9,699 nucleotides of DNA from assembly GCA_964226685.1 (NCBI GenBank), contig CAXQRU010000117.1, positions 1-9,699 of the forward strand. Direction: 5' to 3'. The notes beneath the pieces were generated by a model that had not been told where the DNA came from, did not search any database, and was given only the letters and a program-made list of their open reading frames with translations. The stretch's first letter is position 1; the number at the start of each line of letters is the position of its first letter. The stretch comes from CAXQRU01 sp964226685 (lineage in GTDB: Bacteria; Pseudomonadota; Gammaproteobacteria; Pseudomonadales; Cellvibrionaceae). Shown piece after piece: positions 1 to 6,413 of this stretch. The position numbers and the translations under genes were made by a program.

Positions 1-41
1 TTCACCAGCTCGCGCCATTGATCATCGCTACGTTTTTTCAT
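1..41 (-). CDS. Start of an IS66-family accessory protein (partial)
   Basis: On the minus strand an ATG at 41-39 opens a frame that runs off the left edge, reading MKKRSDDQWRELV. A GAGG ribosome binding site sits just upstream, in the GAGGTTAACCC before the ATG. A short basic start followed by a D/EQW-x-x-L motif is typical of the small helix-turn-helix accessory proteins (TnpA/OrfA) of IS66-family elements. Only 13 codons are visible, so the protein match alone is weak. The call rests mainly on the IS66-like end about 80 bases upstream of the start, which is where such an element would end. Confidence 0.6.
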   Translation of the reverse strand, partial: MKKRSDDQWRELV

Positions 42-125
42 GGGTTAACCTCTTTTGAATAGTCAAAACAGTAATGTAGGGCGATTAAATCATCGTGGGT
101 AGTGTGTGATTGCTTTGGCGCTTAC
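1..125 (-). mobile_element. End of an IS66-family insertion sequence (partial)
   Basis: Read from position 125 leftwards on the minus strand, the sequence begins GTAAGCGCC, which matches the conserved GTAAGCG terminus of IS66-family elements. It is followed by about 80 bases of leader and then the start of the accessory gene, the usual IS66 left-end layout. IS66 elements make 8-base target duplications, so bases 126-133 (gaatcacg) are the predicted copy on this side. The other end and its duplicate lie outside the window. Confidence 0.62.
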
Positions 126-373
126 GAATCACGAGGTGATCGTTCACAGTTTTATCATTTAAAGCCTTATGGTGTCAGTGGGTTAAATAAAATGCTCAAT
201 GTAAGACTCAAGAGTGCATTTGCAATCATTTTAAATAATGGTCTAATTCAGCCTTTGGTGGTATCTCTCCATATTACGAGTCGAATTAGCGCGGGCGCTG
301 ATTTGGGTAGGAGTATTGAAGGAGCTTAAGAGTACCAGTATGATGTCACCTTCACGCCAGCCTGGAGAACACC
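126..373. other. Region without a convincing gene upstream of cysK, with a weak promoter candidate
   Basis: No reading frame here has a recognisable protein or a good ribosome binding site. A 75-codon plus-strand frame begins inside the IS66 end, so it cannot be an ancestral gene. A weak promoter candidate for cysK is TTGCAA (220-225), 16 bases, TCTAAT (242-247); it would give a leader of roughly 120 bases. The IS66 insertion may have separated cysK from its original upstream neighbour. In pseudomonads the gene divergent from the cysteine synthase gene is gacS/barA, but no trace of it was found. Confidence 0.35.
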
Positions 374-1291
374 ATGAAAGCAAATAACATCTTAGAGACC
401 ATAGGTAATACCCCTCATATTCAAATTCAAAGGCTTTTTGATCGTGGGCAGGTGTGGATTAAAAGCGAGCGAGCCAACCCAGGTGGTTCCATTAAAGACC
501 GTATTGCATTAGCCATGGTGGAAGCGGCGGAGAAAAGTGGTGAATTGGCGCCTGGTGGACGCATTATTGAGCCGACATCGGGCAATACTGGCGTTGGTTT
601 GGCGATGGTGGCCGCTGTTAAGGGCTATCATTTGACCCTAGTTATGCCCGAGAGTATGTCACTGGAGCGCCGCCGTTTGATGTTGGCTTACGGTGCTGAC
701 TTTGTTTTGACGCCAAAAGAAAAGGGCATGCCAGGTGCCATTGAAAAAGCTAAAGAGTTGGTGGCTCAAAACCCAGAAGCCTGGATGCCTCAACAATTTG
801 ATAACCCTGCCAATGTCGATGTGCATGTGCACACCACGGCTCAAGAAATAGTAGCGGACTTCCCTGAGGGGCTTGATGCCATTATCACAGGGGTTGGTAC
901 GGGTGGTCATATTACTGGTTGTGCCAGGGTGTTGAAGGAAAAGTGGCCTAATTTAAAGGTATTTGCGGTTGAGCCTGCAGCCTCGCCCGTGATTTCTGGT
1001 GGCCAGCCTTCGCCTCATCCCATTCAAGGCATCGGTGCTGGTTTTATCCCTAAAAACTTAGATACCAGTTTGTTAGATGGCGTGGTTACGATTGAAGGCG
1101 ATGAAGCCAAAGCCATGGCCTTGAGAGCGGCTCGTGAAGAGGGCATGTTAGTGGGTATCTCCTCAGGTGCAACGCTGGCGGCTATCGCCAAAACGCTACC
1201 GAATCTGGATGCCAACGCCAAAGTGTTGGGTTTTAATTACGATACTGGCGAGCGCTATTTGTCGGTTCCTGAGTTTTTGCCAGAAAACTAA
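374..1291 (+). CDS. cysK: Cysteine synthase (O-acetylserine sulfhydrylase), CysK type
   Basis: This PLP enzyme makes L-cysteine from O-acetyl-L-serine and sulfide in the cytoplasm, the last step of assimilatory sulfur metabolism. The 305 residues are the usual family length. The fold-type II hallmarks are all present: PGGSIKDR with the PLP Schiff-base lysine K41, the substrate loop TSGNTG (68-73), the phosphate-binding GVGTGG (173-178), SPHPIQGIGAGFIP (213-226) typical of CysK rather than CysM, and GISSGA (261-266) with the serine that contacts the PLP ring nitrogen. The start is supported by GGAG six to ten bases upstream. The 24-base gap to the next gene suggests co-transcription. In pseudomonads a related gene is called cysM, but the motifs here favour CysK. 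No CysE partner is visible. Confidence 0.93.
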   Translation: MKANNILETIGNTPHIQIQRLFDRGQVWIKSERANPGGSIKDRIALAMVEAAEKSGELAPGGRIIEPTSGNTGVGLAMVAAVKGYHLTLVMPESMSLERRRLMLAYGADFVLTPKEKGMPGAIEKAKELVAQNPEAWMPQQFDNPANVDVHVHTTAQEIVADFPEGLDAIITGVGTGGHITGCARVLKEKWPNLKVFAVEPAASPVISGGQPSPHPIQGIGAGFIPKNLDTSLLDGVVTIEGDEAKAMALRAAREEGMLVGISSGATLAAIAKTLPNLDANAKVLGFNYDTGERYLSVPEFLPEN

Positions 1292-1315
1292 CCATCCATT
1301 TATAAGAGAAAGCTT

Positions 1316-1720
1316 ATGATTCCTTATCGCGTTAATGCTCAATATCTTTGGGCTAACTATGTACTGGTGGCGCTGTTGGTCGCTATGGGTGTGATTATTT
1401 TGATGGATGTAAAGAATGCCTTAAATATGGTGTACGGTGCTATCTATTTGGCCTCAGCATTTTTTGTATTATGTGTTCGTCCGTGGGCCTATGTTTTCCT
1501 TTTCGGTTTTATGTTAGTTGAAGTCTCGCAGTTGTTTAATAGTATGAATATTCTACTCCAGCAGTCTAAAACATTAGATGGCATGCTAGCGGCCTTACTT
1601 GCAGCTTATTTGGTGATTTTAGGTTTGGCTATTTTCCTTCGTAGTAAAATTTACTGGCGCCCTGATCCAGAGGAAGACGCTAGACCTGAAAAAACTGATA
1701 AAAATAACGAGTCAGCATAG
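1316..1720 (+). CDS. Small integral membrane protein of unknown function, four predicted helices
   Basis: I do not recognise this 134-residue protein. It has about four hydrophobic segments (roughly 13-31, 37-54, 57-75 and 88-108) and a hydrophilic, charged C-terminal tail from about 115 onwards, so it should sit in the inner membrane. AAGAGA six bases before the ATG is a reasonable ribosome binding site, and the 24-base gap after cysK points to one transcript. Its last 41 bases overlap the end of the convergent permease gene, and no hairpin terminator is seen between them. A link with sulfur metabolism is possible from position alone and is not shown by the sequence. Confidence 0.72.
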   Translation: MIPYRVNAQYLWANYVLVALLVAMGVIILMDVKNALNMVYGAIYLASAFFVLCVRPWAYVFLFGFMLVEVSQLFNSMNILLQQSKTLDGMLAALLAAYLVILGLAIFLRSKIYWRPDPEEDARPEKTDKNNESA

Positions 1721-2531
1721 CAAAACAGACGATGACGATCACAGGGCGGATCCACCTAGAACCGCCTTTGACCACCACATGTGAGCCTAAGTAGGCGCCA
1801 ATAAGCTGGCCAAAAATCATCACGCCAGCAATGGCCCACGCCACTTGACCCGTTGGGATAAAGATGACGACAGCAGCTAAGTTAGTCGCAAAGTTCAGAA
1901 ATTTGGCATTGGCGGTAGCGTACAATAAATTTCTTCCTCGAAGAGCAACCTCGCTCATCGAGAAAAATGAGCCAGTTCCTGGGCCAAAAAAACCATCGTA
2001 AAAACCGATGATGGGCACCACGAACGTCCGATAAGCCCATACTTTTAAACGGGGTTTAGACTCAACGTCGCCCGCGGTTGGTGAGAGTAAAAAATACAAG
2101 GCGATGGTGCCAACTACAATAGGCACTAAGATATCTAAAGCGTCGCTATCGGGGTATTGTTGGTCAAACCAGATCAACGCATAGGCACCGATGAGTGACC
2201 CCAAAAAAGCCAATGCAAACCCTGGCCAACTGGCTCTAAGCGATAGCTTACCTTTAATAAACATCATTGCAGAGGCCGTTCCGCAGCCAAAAGAGCCTTG
2301 TAATTTATTGGTGGCGAGCGCTTGTACAACCGATAGCGGCGTTAACATCAGTACGGGGATGGTGATCAGGCCGCCGCCCCCTGCAATGGTGTCGACAAAG
2401 CTGGCAGCGACGGCGGCAATGGCTAGCCACGCCAGCAGTTCAGTGCTCACTTGAACATGGTTGGCTTCGATGGCAAATACAGTCGGGCAAAGCAGTAACA
2501 GTACTAGCCCCAGGCCTTTACTCTTGCTCAT
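1680..2531 (-). CDS. TSUP (TauE/SafE) family permease, YfcA-like
   Basis: A 283-residue polytopic membrane protein resembling E. coli YfcA along its length. The two family repeats are clear: FVDTIAGGGGLITIP (45-59) with LATNKLQG (72-79) in the first half, and GFYDGFFGPGTGSF (176-189) with the NAKFLNFATN segment (208-217) in the second. Family members export or import sulfur-containing or organic anions; the substrate of YfcA-like members is not established. The N-terminus is longer than in YfcA by about 15 residues and looks like an extra hydrophobic or signal-like segment (8-20). The ATG lies 14 bases inside the end of engB, with no strong ribosome binding site, so translation may be coupled to engB. 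Its end overlaps the convergent gene by 41 bases. Confidence 0.88.
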   Translation of the reverse strand: MSKSKGLGLVLLLLCPTVFAIEANHVQVSTELLAWLAIAAVAASFVDTIAGGGGLITIPVLMLTPLSVVQALATNKLQGSFGCGTASAMMFIKGKLSLRASWPGFALAFLGSLIGAYALIWFDQQYPDSDALDILVPIVVGTIALYFLLSPTAGDVESKPRLKVWAYRTFVVPIIGFYDGFFGPGTGSFFSMSEVALRGRNLLYATANAKFLNFATNLAAVVIFIPTGQVAWAIAGVMIFGQLIGAYLGSHVVVKGGSRWIRPVIVIVCFAMLTRYFYQFFQV

Positions 2532-3120
2532 ACAGCCATAGGTTCAACTGAGTGATCAGTTCCTCGATGCCCTCTTTCTTCAAAGCAGAAAATAATTGCG
2601 CACTGATTTGAGGTTGATCTTGAAATTGTTTTTGAACCTTCAATAAGGTGCTCTTGGCTGGGCCTTTGGCGAGTTTATCGCTTTTGGTAAGCAAAATATG
2701 CACAGGCATGCCGCGATTGATCGACCAGTCGAGCATCATGGTATCAAAGGGTTGCAGAGGGTGTCGGCAGTCCATCAATAGCACCAGCCCCCGAAGGCTA
2801 ACGCGGCCCTGTAAATATTCGGATAGGTGCTGATCCCATTTTTGCTTGAGTGATTTTGAGACTTTAGCGTAGCCGTAACCAGGAAGATCGACGAGCCGTC
2901 GCTGTTCGCAATCGAGCGCAAATAGGTTGATCAATTGGGTACGTCCAGGGGTTTTACTGGTTTTGGCCATTTTCTTATTACCCGTTAGGGTGTTGATGGC
3001 GCTGGATTTGCCGGCATTGGAGCGGCCAGCAAAAGCTACCTCGGCGCCAGTATCTTCGGGGCACTGAGCTAATGTGGGAGCGCTTTGTAAAAATTGAGCG
3101 GATCGGTAAGGATTCTTCAT
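2518..3120 (-). CDS. engB: Ribosome biogenesis GTPase EngB (YihA/YsxC)
   Basis: A 200-residue TrmE-Era-EngA-EngB type GTPase needed for large ribosomal subunit assembly. All G motifs are intact: G1 AGRSNAGKSS (31-40), G2 around TPGRTQ (57-62), G3 DLPGYG (78-83), G4 TKSD (145-148) and G5 SALKK (178-182). It is slightly shorter at both ends than the E. coli protein. An in-frame TAA lies two codons before the ATG, so this is the first possible start although no Shine-Dalgarno sequence is evident. It is divergent from the cytochrome c4 gene, an arrangement known in pseudomonads, and its last codons overlap the downstream permease gene. Confidence 0.95.
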   Translation of the reverse strand: MKNPYRSAQFLQSAPTLAQCPEDTGAEVAFAGRSNAGKSSAINTLTGNKKMAKTSKTPGRTQLINLFALDCEQRRLVDLPGYGYAKVSKSLKQKWDQHLSEYLQGRVSLRGLVLLMDCRHPLQPFDTMMLDWSINRGMPVHILLTKSDKLAKGPAKSTLLKVQKQFQDQPQISAQLFSALKKEGIEELITQLNLWLYEQE

Positions 3121-3278
3121 AATTTAAAGTTTGTGGCTATACTGATTGCCTGAAAATTGGTATTGTACCCCATTTACTGAACCAGCGTAGCATTTCGCGC
3201 TCATGGGCTCTCAGGGCTTGCTCAACGTGACTTTGCTACCCCTTAATATTAAAGCTAATTTGAAAAAGGTTATGGCTG
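3121..3278. promoter_or_regulatory. Divergent control region between engB and cytochrome c4
   Basis: These 158 bases separate two divergent genes and must hold the promoters for both. I see no promoter with a good match to the sigma-70 consensus in both boxes, no tRNA and no terminator-like hairpin. A Spot 42-like small RNA, which is found near engB in some relatives, is not apparent. AAAAGG at 3264-3269 is the likely ribosome binding site of the cytochrome gene. Confidence 0.45.
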
Positions 3279-3992
3279 ATGTCTTTTAGTGCTTTTCTAT
3301 CAAAAGTGAGTGTGACTGCGTTATTCGTGGTAGCGCCAACGGTGTTTGCAGCAACGGCTAATCCGCCAAAGTATGCTCCTGAAGGTGACGTTGAGGCCGG
3401 TAAGGCGCTGGCTGAGAGTCGTGGTTGCGCGGGTTGTCATGGCGAAGCGGGTAATAGCGATACGCCCAGCTACCCAAAATTGACTGGTTTGGGGGAGAAG
3501 TACCTTCTCAAACAATTGAAAGATGTTCAGTCAGGCAAGAGAGTGATCACTCTTATGGGAGGCATCCTTGATGGCTTAGACGAGCAACAATTGCGCGATA
3601 TCGCAGCCTATTATAACTGCCCTCCAGTCAATGGTCAGTGCCAGCCCATGAATATTAGTGGTGCGGATGAGACACTGAAGGTTAAAGTCAACGCGGGGAT
3701 TGAGGTTGATGCCTTGGAGCTAGGAGAGCGAGTGTATCGCTCAGGCAACCTTGAGACCAAAGTGCCTGCCTGTACGGGGTGCCATTCTCCTACTGGTCAG
3801 GGCAACCAAGCGGCGGGTTACCCGCGTTTAGGTGGTCAGCACGCTGAATATATCGAGACACAATTAAGAGCTTTCCGAGCGGGAGAGCGTGTCAATGATG
3901 GCGATAGTATGATTATGCGTGGAGTGGCCAAGAATATGAGTGACGCCGAAATCAAGGCGCTTGCCAACTATATTTCCGGCTTGAAACCCTAA
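3279..3992 (+). CDS. Di-haem cytochrome c4, periplasmic
   Basis: A 237-residue two-domain class I cytochrome c that carries electrons in the periplasm, usually towards terminal oxidases. A Sec signal peptide ends near VFA (about residue 24). Haem sites are CAGCH (50-54) and CTGCH (165-169). Likely axial methionines are M93 and M211 or M213, in the TLMGG and DGDSMIMRG segments; the second segment is highly typical of c4. The protein is longer than the usual 200-210 residues because the linker between domains (about 112-145) is expanded and carries two extra cysteines, C114 and C121. A strong terminator follows. Proximity to engB and dsbA matches the conserved pseudomonad order. Confidence 0.93.
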   Translation: MSFSAFLSKVSVTALFVVAPTVFAATANPPKYAPEGDVEAGKALAESRGCAGCHGEAGNSDTPSYPKLTGLGEKYLLKQLKDVQSGKRVITLMGGILDGLDEQQLRDIAAYYNCPPVNGQCQPMNISGADETLKVKVNAGIEVDALELGERVYRSGNLETKVPACTGCHSPTGQGNQAAGYPRLGGQHAEYIETQLRAFRAGERVNDGDSMIMRGVAKNMSDAEIKALANYISGLKP

Positions 3993-4008
3993 CGGCATTA
4001 GGAAAACT

Positions 4009-4034
4009 AGGCGGCTTTTGGTGCCGCCTTTTTT
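4009..4034 (+). terminator. Rho-independent terminator after cytochrome c4
   Basis: GGCGGC (4010-4015) pairs with GCCGCC (4023-4028) across a 7-base loop, with an added A:T pair and a run of six Ts (4029-4034). It ends 17 bases after the cytochrome stop region begins to fade and just before the ribosome binding site of the next gene, so dsbA expression must come from read-through or a promoter embedded here. Confidence 0.9.
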
Positions 4035-4057
4035 GTATCTAGATCTTGGAGTATCGT

Positions 4058-4702
4058 ATGCGAACAATCATCTTAGTAGGCATTTTCCTGATTAGTCAAT
4101 TCGCGCTTGCCCAGCCCATGCGTTTAGAGCCGGAGTTTAAAGAAGGCGAACACTATTTTTTGTTGCCAGAACCGGTACCCACTGAAGACCCATCAAAGAT
4201 TGAAATCCGTGAAATTTTCTCCTACGTTTGTGGCCATTGCTATGCCTTTCAGCCATTGTTAGAGCGTTGGACGCTGCTTGAGCATCCCGGCATTAGCTAT
4301 GTGAAAATGCCCGCCATCTTTGGTGACAATATGATTCCCTACGCCAAGCTCTACTATAGCTTGAAGGCATTGAATACGGAAAATTTACACCCGGCTATCT
4401 TCAATGCCATTCATAAAGAGAGGCAGAATTTGGGTAATGCTCCGGCTATGAAGGCTTTTATGAAAGCCAAGGGTGTTGATGAAAATGCATTCGTATCTGC
4501 GTTTGAGAGTGACTGGGTACTTAAGCAGGCCCAGATGGCCTCTAAAAATTCAATCCGGTATCGCTTGAAAGGTACGCCAGCGCTGATCATTGATGGGCGC
4601 TACCGGGTTGAGGCCAAGCATGGTCATTTAACCATGTTGCGAATTGCTGATCAATTGATCGATGAAATCCGACTTGAAAGATTGGGCTTTAAGCCTCAAT
4701 AG
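4058..4702 (+). CDS. dsbA: Thiol:disulfide interchange protein DsbA-like, CGHC active site
   Basis: A 214-residue periplasmic oxidoreductase that introduces disulfides into exported proteins. An 18-residue Sec signal peptide ends FALA|Q. The thioredoxin-fold active site CGHC is at 58-61, in the IFSYVCGHCYAF context typical of DsbA, and the cis-proline loop is GTP (172-174). The start is the ATG at 4058, placed six bases after GGAG (4048-4051); a longer frame opens with TTG at 4046 but that overlaps the ribosome binding site. Classical DsbA has CPHC and usually VP at the cis-proline, so glycine and threonine here are departures. A second dsbA-type gene follows. DsbB is not in the window. Confidence 0.9.
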   Translation: MRTIILVGIFLISQFALAQPMRLEPEFKEGEHYFLLPEPVPTEDPSKIEIREIFSYVCGHCYAFQPLLERWTLLEHPGISYVKMPAIFGDNMIPYAKLYYSLKALNTENLHPAIFNAIHKERQNLGNAPAMKAFMKAKGVDENAFVSAFESDWVLKQAQMASKNSIRYRLKGTPALIIDGRYRVEAKHGHLTMLRIADQLIDEIRLERLGFKPQ

Positions 4703-4708
4703 GTTTAT

Positions 4709-4743
4709 TGAACTATTGAGCCATCTATGGCTCTTATAGTTCA
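4709..4743 (+). promoter_or_regulatory. Intercistronic hairpin between the two dsbA-type genes
   Basis: TGAACTAT (4709-4716) pairs perfectly with ATAGTTCA (4736-4743), and GAGCCA (4718-4723) with TGGCTC (4728-4733), around a TCTA loop and a small internal bulge. No T-run follows, so it is not a standard terminator. It may protect or process the mRNA or set the ratio of the two proteins. It ends 17 bases before the GGAG of the next gene. Confidence 0.6.
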
Positions 4744-4769
4744 TATTGAAATAAATACTGGAGTAAAGA

Positions 4770-5408
4770 ATGCGTGTCGTACCATTAGTTGTTTTACTGT
4801 TGTCTCTGATAGCATCCTCAGTAACCTTGGCTCAAGATGCCTATGTGGCTGGTAGAGATTATATCGTGCTCGATAAACCCGTGGCGACGGATGACCCTTC
4901 AAAGGTGGAGGTAGCTGAAGTGTTTCGCTATGGCTGCGGAGCTTGCTACAGTTTTGAGAGTTTGTTAAAAGATTGGAAGGTTAAAAAGCTGGATTATGTT
5001 AACTTCGTAGAAGTTCCTGCTTCTTTTGATGACAATCAGGAAATTCATGCACGTATCTATCATACGGCTCTAGCGATGAAGCAACTGGACAAAATGCACG
5101 CCGTGATTTTTGATGCGTTGCATAAAGATAGAAAAAAGCTAGTTGATCAGGACGAGATTCGCGAGTTATTTGTCGATAATGGCATTGATGGTAAAAAGTT
5201 TGATAAATATTTCAATAATTACGGCATTATCAATAAAGTGAAACAGTCTAAGGCTCGGGTAACGGCTTATCGCGTTACGGGTACCCCACAAATTGTGGTT
5301 GATGGTCGTTACTTGGTCACCACAGAGCGTGGTGGTTTTCAGGGAATGATGTCGGTGGTTGAGTTTTTGGTCGATAAAATTCATCGCGAGCGTCAACCAC
5401 AGAGCTAG
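4770..5408 (+). CDS. Second DsbA-like thiol:disulfide oxidoreductase, unusual CGAC active site
   Basis: A 212-residue DsbA paralogue. A signal peptide ends near VTLA|Q (residue 21). The active site is CGAC (56-59) inside EVFRYGCGACYSFE, and the cis-proline loop is GTP (171-173). It aligns along its length with the gene before it, sharing DDPSK/EDPSK, a Y-x-CGxCY-x-F core and a DGRY-x-V tail, so the pair looks like an old duplication. Loss of the histidine that stabilises the reactive thiolate suggests a less oxidising or specialised enzyme; this is inference. GGAG lies six bases before the ATG. The next gene starts 12 bases downstream, so the two are almost surely co-transcribed. Confidence 0.88.
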   Translation: MRVVPLVVLLLSLIASSVTLAQDAYVAGRDYIVLDKPVATDDPSKVEVAEVFRYGCGACYSFESLLKDWKVKKLDYVNFVEVPASFDDNQEIHARIYHTALAMKQLDKMHAVIFDALHKDRKKLVDQDEIRELFVDNGIDGKKFDKYFNNYGIINKVKQSKARVTAYRVTGTPQIVVDGRYLVTTERGGFQGMMSVVEFLVDKIHRERQPQS

Positions 5409-5420
5409 TAGGGGCATTTA

Positions 5421-5663
5421 ATGAGTTTTATCAAAAATCTATTTTGGTTTCTATTGGTTCCAGCACTGGTGGCGGTCGGGCTGTTCTTCTTGTTTGGCCG
5501 TTCTGGTGAATCGACTGTTGAATCTAGAGTGGTCTCAATGGCTAAATATCTTGAAGCTAACCCTGAGCAGATGCAGCTTGAACGTGCACGTTGTAAAGAT
5601 TTAGCGGCTCATTGGGCTGAGCAAGACGAGGTCTGTTTGGCTCTGGCTGAGAAAAAAGGCTAA
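5421..5663 (+). CDS. Small membrane-anchored protein with two cysteines, unknown function
   Basis: An 80-residue protein with one hydrophobic helix (about 5-26) and a hydrophilic C-terminal domain (27-80). The tail has a pattern YLEANPEQ...RC(58)...EVC(72)LALAE, which resembles by eye the cysteine-paired domain of EexN-like small proteins; I cannot confirm that relation. AGGGG seven to eleven bases before the ATG is a good ribosome binding site, and the gap of 12 bases after the second dsbA-type gene places it in the same operon. The basic residue K5 near the N-terminus suggests the tail is periplasmic if the helix acts as an uncleaved signal, making the cysteines possible Dsb substrates. Confidence 0.75.
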   Translation: MSFIKNLFWFLLVPALVAVGLFFLFGRSGESTVESRVVSMAKYLEANPEQMQLERARCKDLAAHWAEQDEVCLALAEKKG

Positions 5664-5679
5664 TTTTACCTTCCTATTT

Positions 5680-5703
5680 GAACTTCTGGTTTACCAGAAG
5701 TTC
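5680..5703 (+). terminator. Perfect 10-bp hairpin closing the dsbA operon, weak T-tract
   Basis: GAACTTCTGG (5680-5689) pairs perfectly with CCAGAAGTTC (5694-5703) around a TTTA loop, starting 17 bases after the stop codon. It is followed only by TTCAG, so termination without Rho is uncertain. Its position between two transcription units supports a terminator or 3'-end stabiliser role. Confidence 0.55.
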
Positions 5704-5790
5704 TTCAGTGCTGTACAATCCTTGGGCATGTCGTGTGCTGACGCTGATTCTAAGCGTTTATTTTTAACAATTTTATTTTAGGAGAACATC

Positions 5791-6300
5791 ATGGAAGACG
5801 TTCGTTTAAACAGAGGGGCAAGCAGCCCCGTTGTAGGTGATGACCCGCCTATTGCTCCTCCTGAGGTCGATACGATCGCAGCAGCAGGACGTTTGGGTGC
5901 GTCGATGGTAAGAAATGTTAGTTTTTCTGATCAAATCACGCATCATGCTTATAATCCAAGACGCCCAACGGTGGCAGAGCCATTGCTCAATGTGGCGGTT
6001 CAAACTTTGGCTTTGATAAAGCAGGGGACGCTCAATGAGCTGCCACCTGCCCAATTGAAACAGCTGGCAAAATCAATGTCTAAGGCTTTTTTGGGTTTGA
6101 AATCCATTGGTAAGATGAAGGCTGTTACGGAGCCTGAAGCAACGCCAAAGCAGCTATTGGCCATAAAGTTTCGAGCACTTAAAAACGAGCTTGCTCAGTT
6201 GAACGAAGTGTCGCATCCAACCAAAGCACAAAAACAGCGTATTGCTGAACTCAAAACTACAATCGACAAGCTTGTCGATGATCTAGATAGGCTTTCTTAG
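5791..6300 (+). CDS. Unrecognised 169-residue soluble protein with C-terminal coiled coil
   Basis: I do not recognise a family. There is no signal peptide or membrane segment. The first 60 or so residues are low in order and rich in proline (DDPPIAPPEVD, YNPRRPT); helices are likely at 62-78 and 86-105, then an alanine/leucine/lysine-rich coiled coil at about 118-139 and 143-168. AGGAG seven bases before the ATG is strong. A possible promoter -10 is TACAAT (5714-5719). A clear terminator follows, so the gene is probably monocistronic. It sits directly before a chemoreceptor gene, which gives only a weak hint of a partner role. Confidence 0.75.
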   Translation: MEDVRLNRGASSPVVGDDPPIAPPEVDTIAAAGRLGASMVRNVSFSDQITHHAYNPRRPTVAEPLLNVAVQTLALIKQGTLNELPPAQLKQLAKSMSKAFLGLKSIGKMKAVTEPEATPKQLLAIKFRALKNELAQLNEVSHPTKAQKQRIAELKTTIDKLVDDLDRLS

Positions 6301-6307
6301 CCTTGGT

Positions 6308-6336
6308 CAGCAGGTTCATTGCGAACCTGCTGTTTT
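6308..6336 (+). terminator. Rho-independent terminator after the 169-residue protein gene
   Basis: A perfect 10-base stem, CAGCAGGTTC (6308-6317) with GAACCTGCTG (6323-6332), encloses an ATTGC loop and is followed by TTTT. It starts eight bases after the stop codon and separates this gene from the chemoreceptor gene. Confidence 0.85.
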
Positions 6337-6413
6337 GTCGTCAAAGGCCCCATGCGTAATTATCAATCATTGTCTATAGTAAAAGGTACAATAAATTCCC
6401 TGGGGATGCAGGT

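Noticed and set aside
102..329. A 75-codon plus-strand frame upstream of cysK
   Set aside because: It starts inside the IS66 terminus, has no good ribosome binding site and no recognisable protein; it cannot predate the insertion.
3121..3278. Spot 42-like small RNA near engB
   Set aside because: No terminator hairpin with T-run or recognisable conserved segment is present here.
4046..4057. A longer dsbA start at TTG (4046)
   Set aside because: It would put the start inside the Shine-Dalgarno sequence GGAG (4048-4051) and add MEYR before a normal signal peptide; ATG at 4058 fits better.
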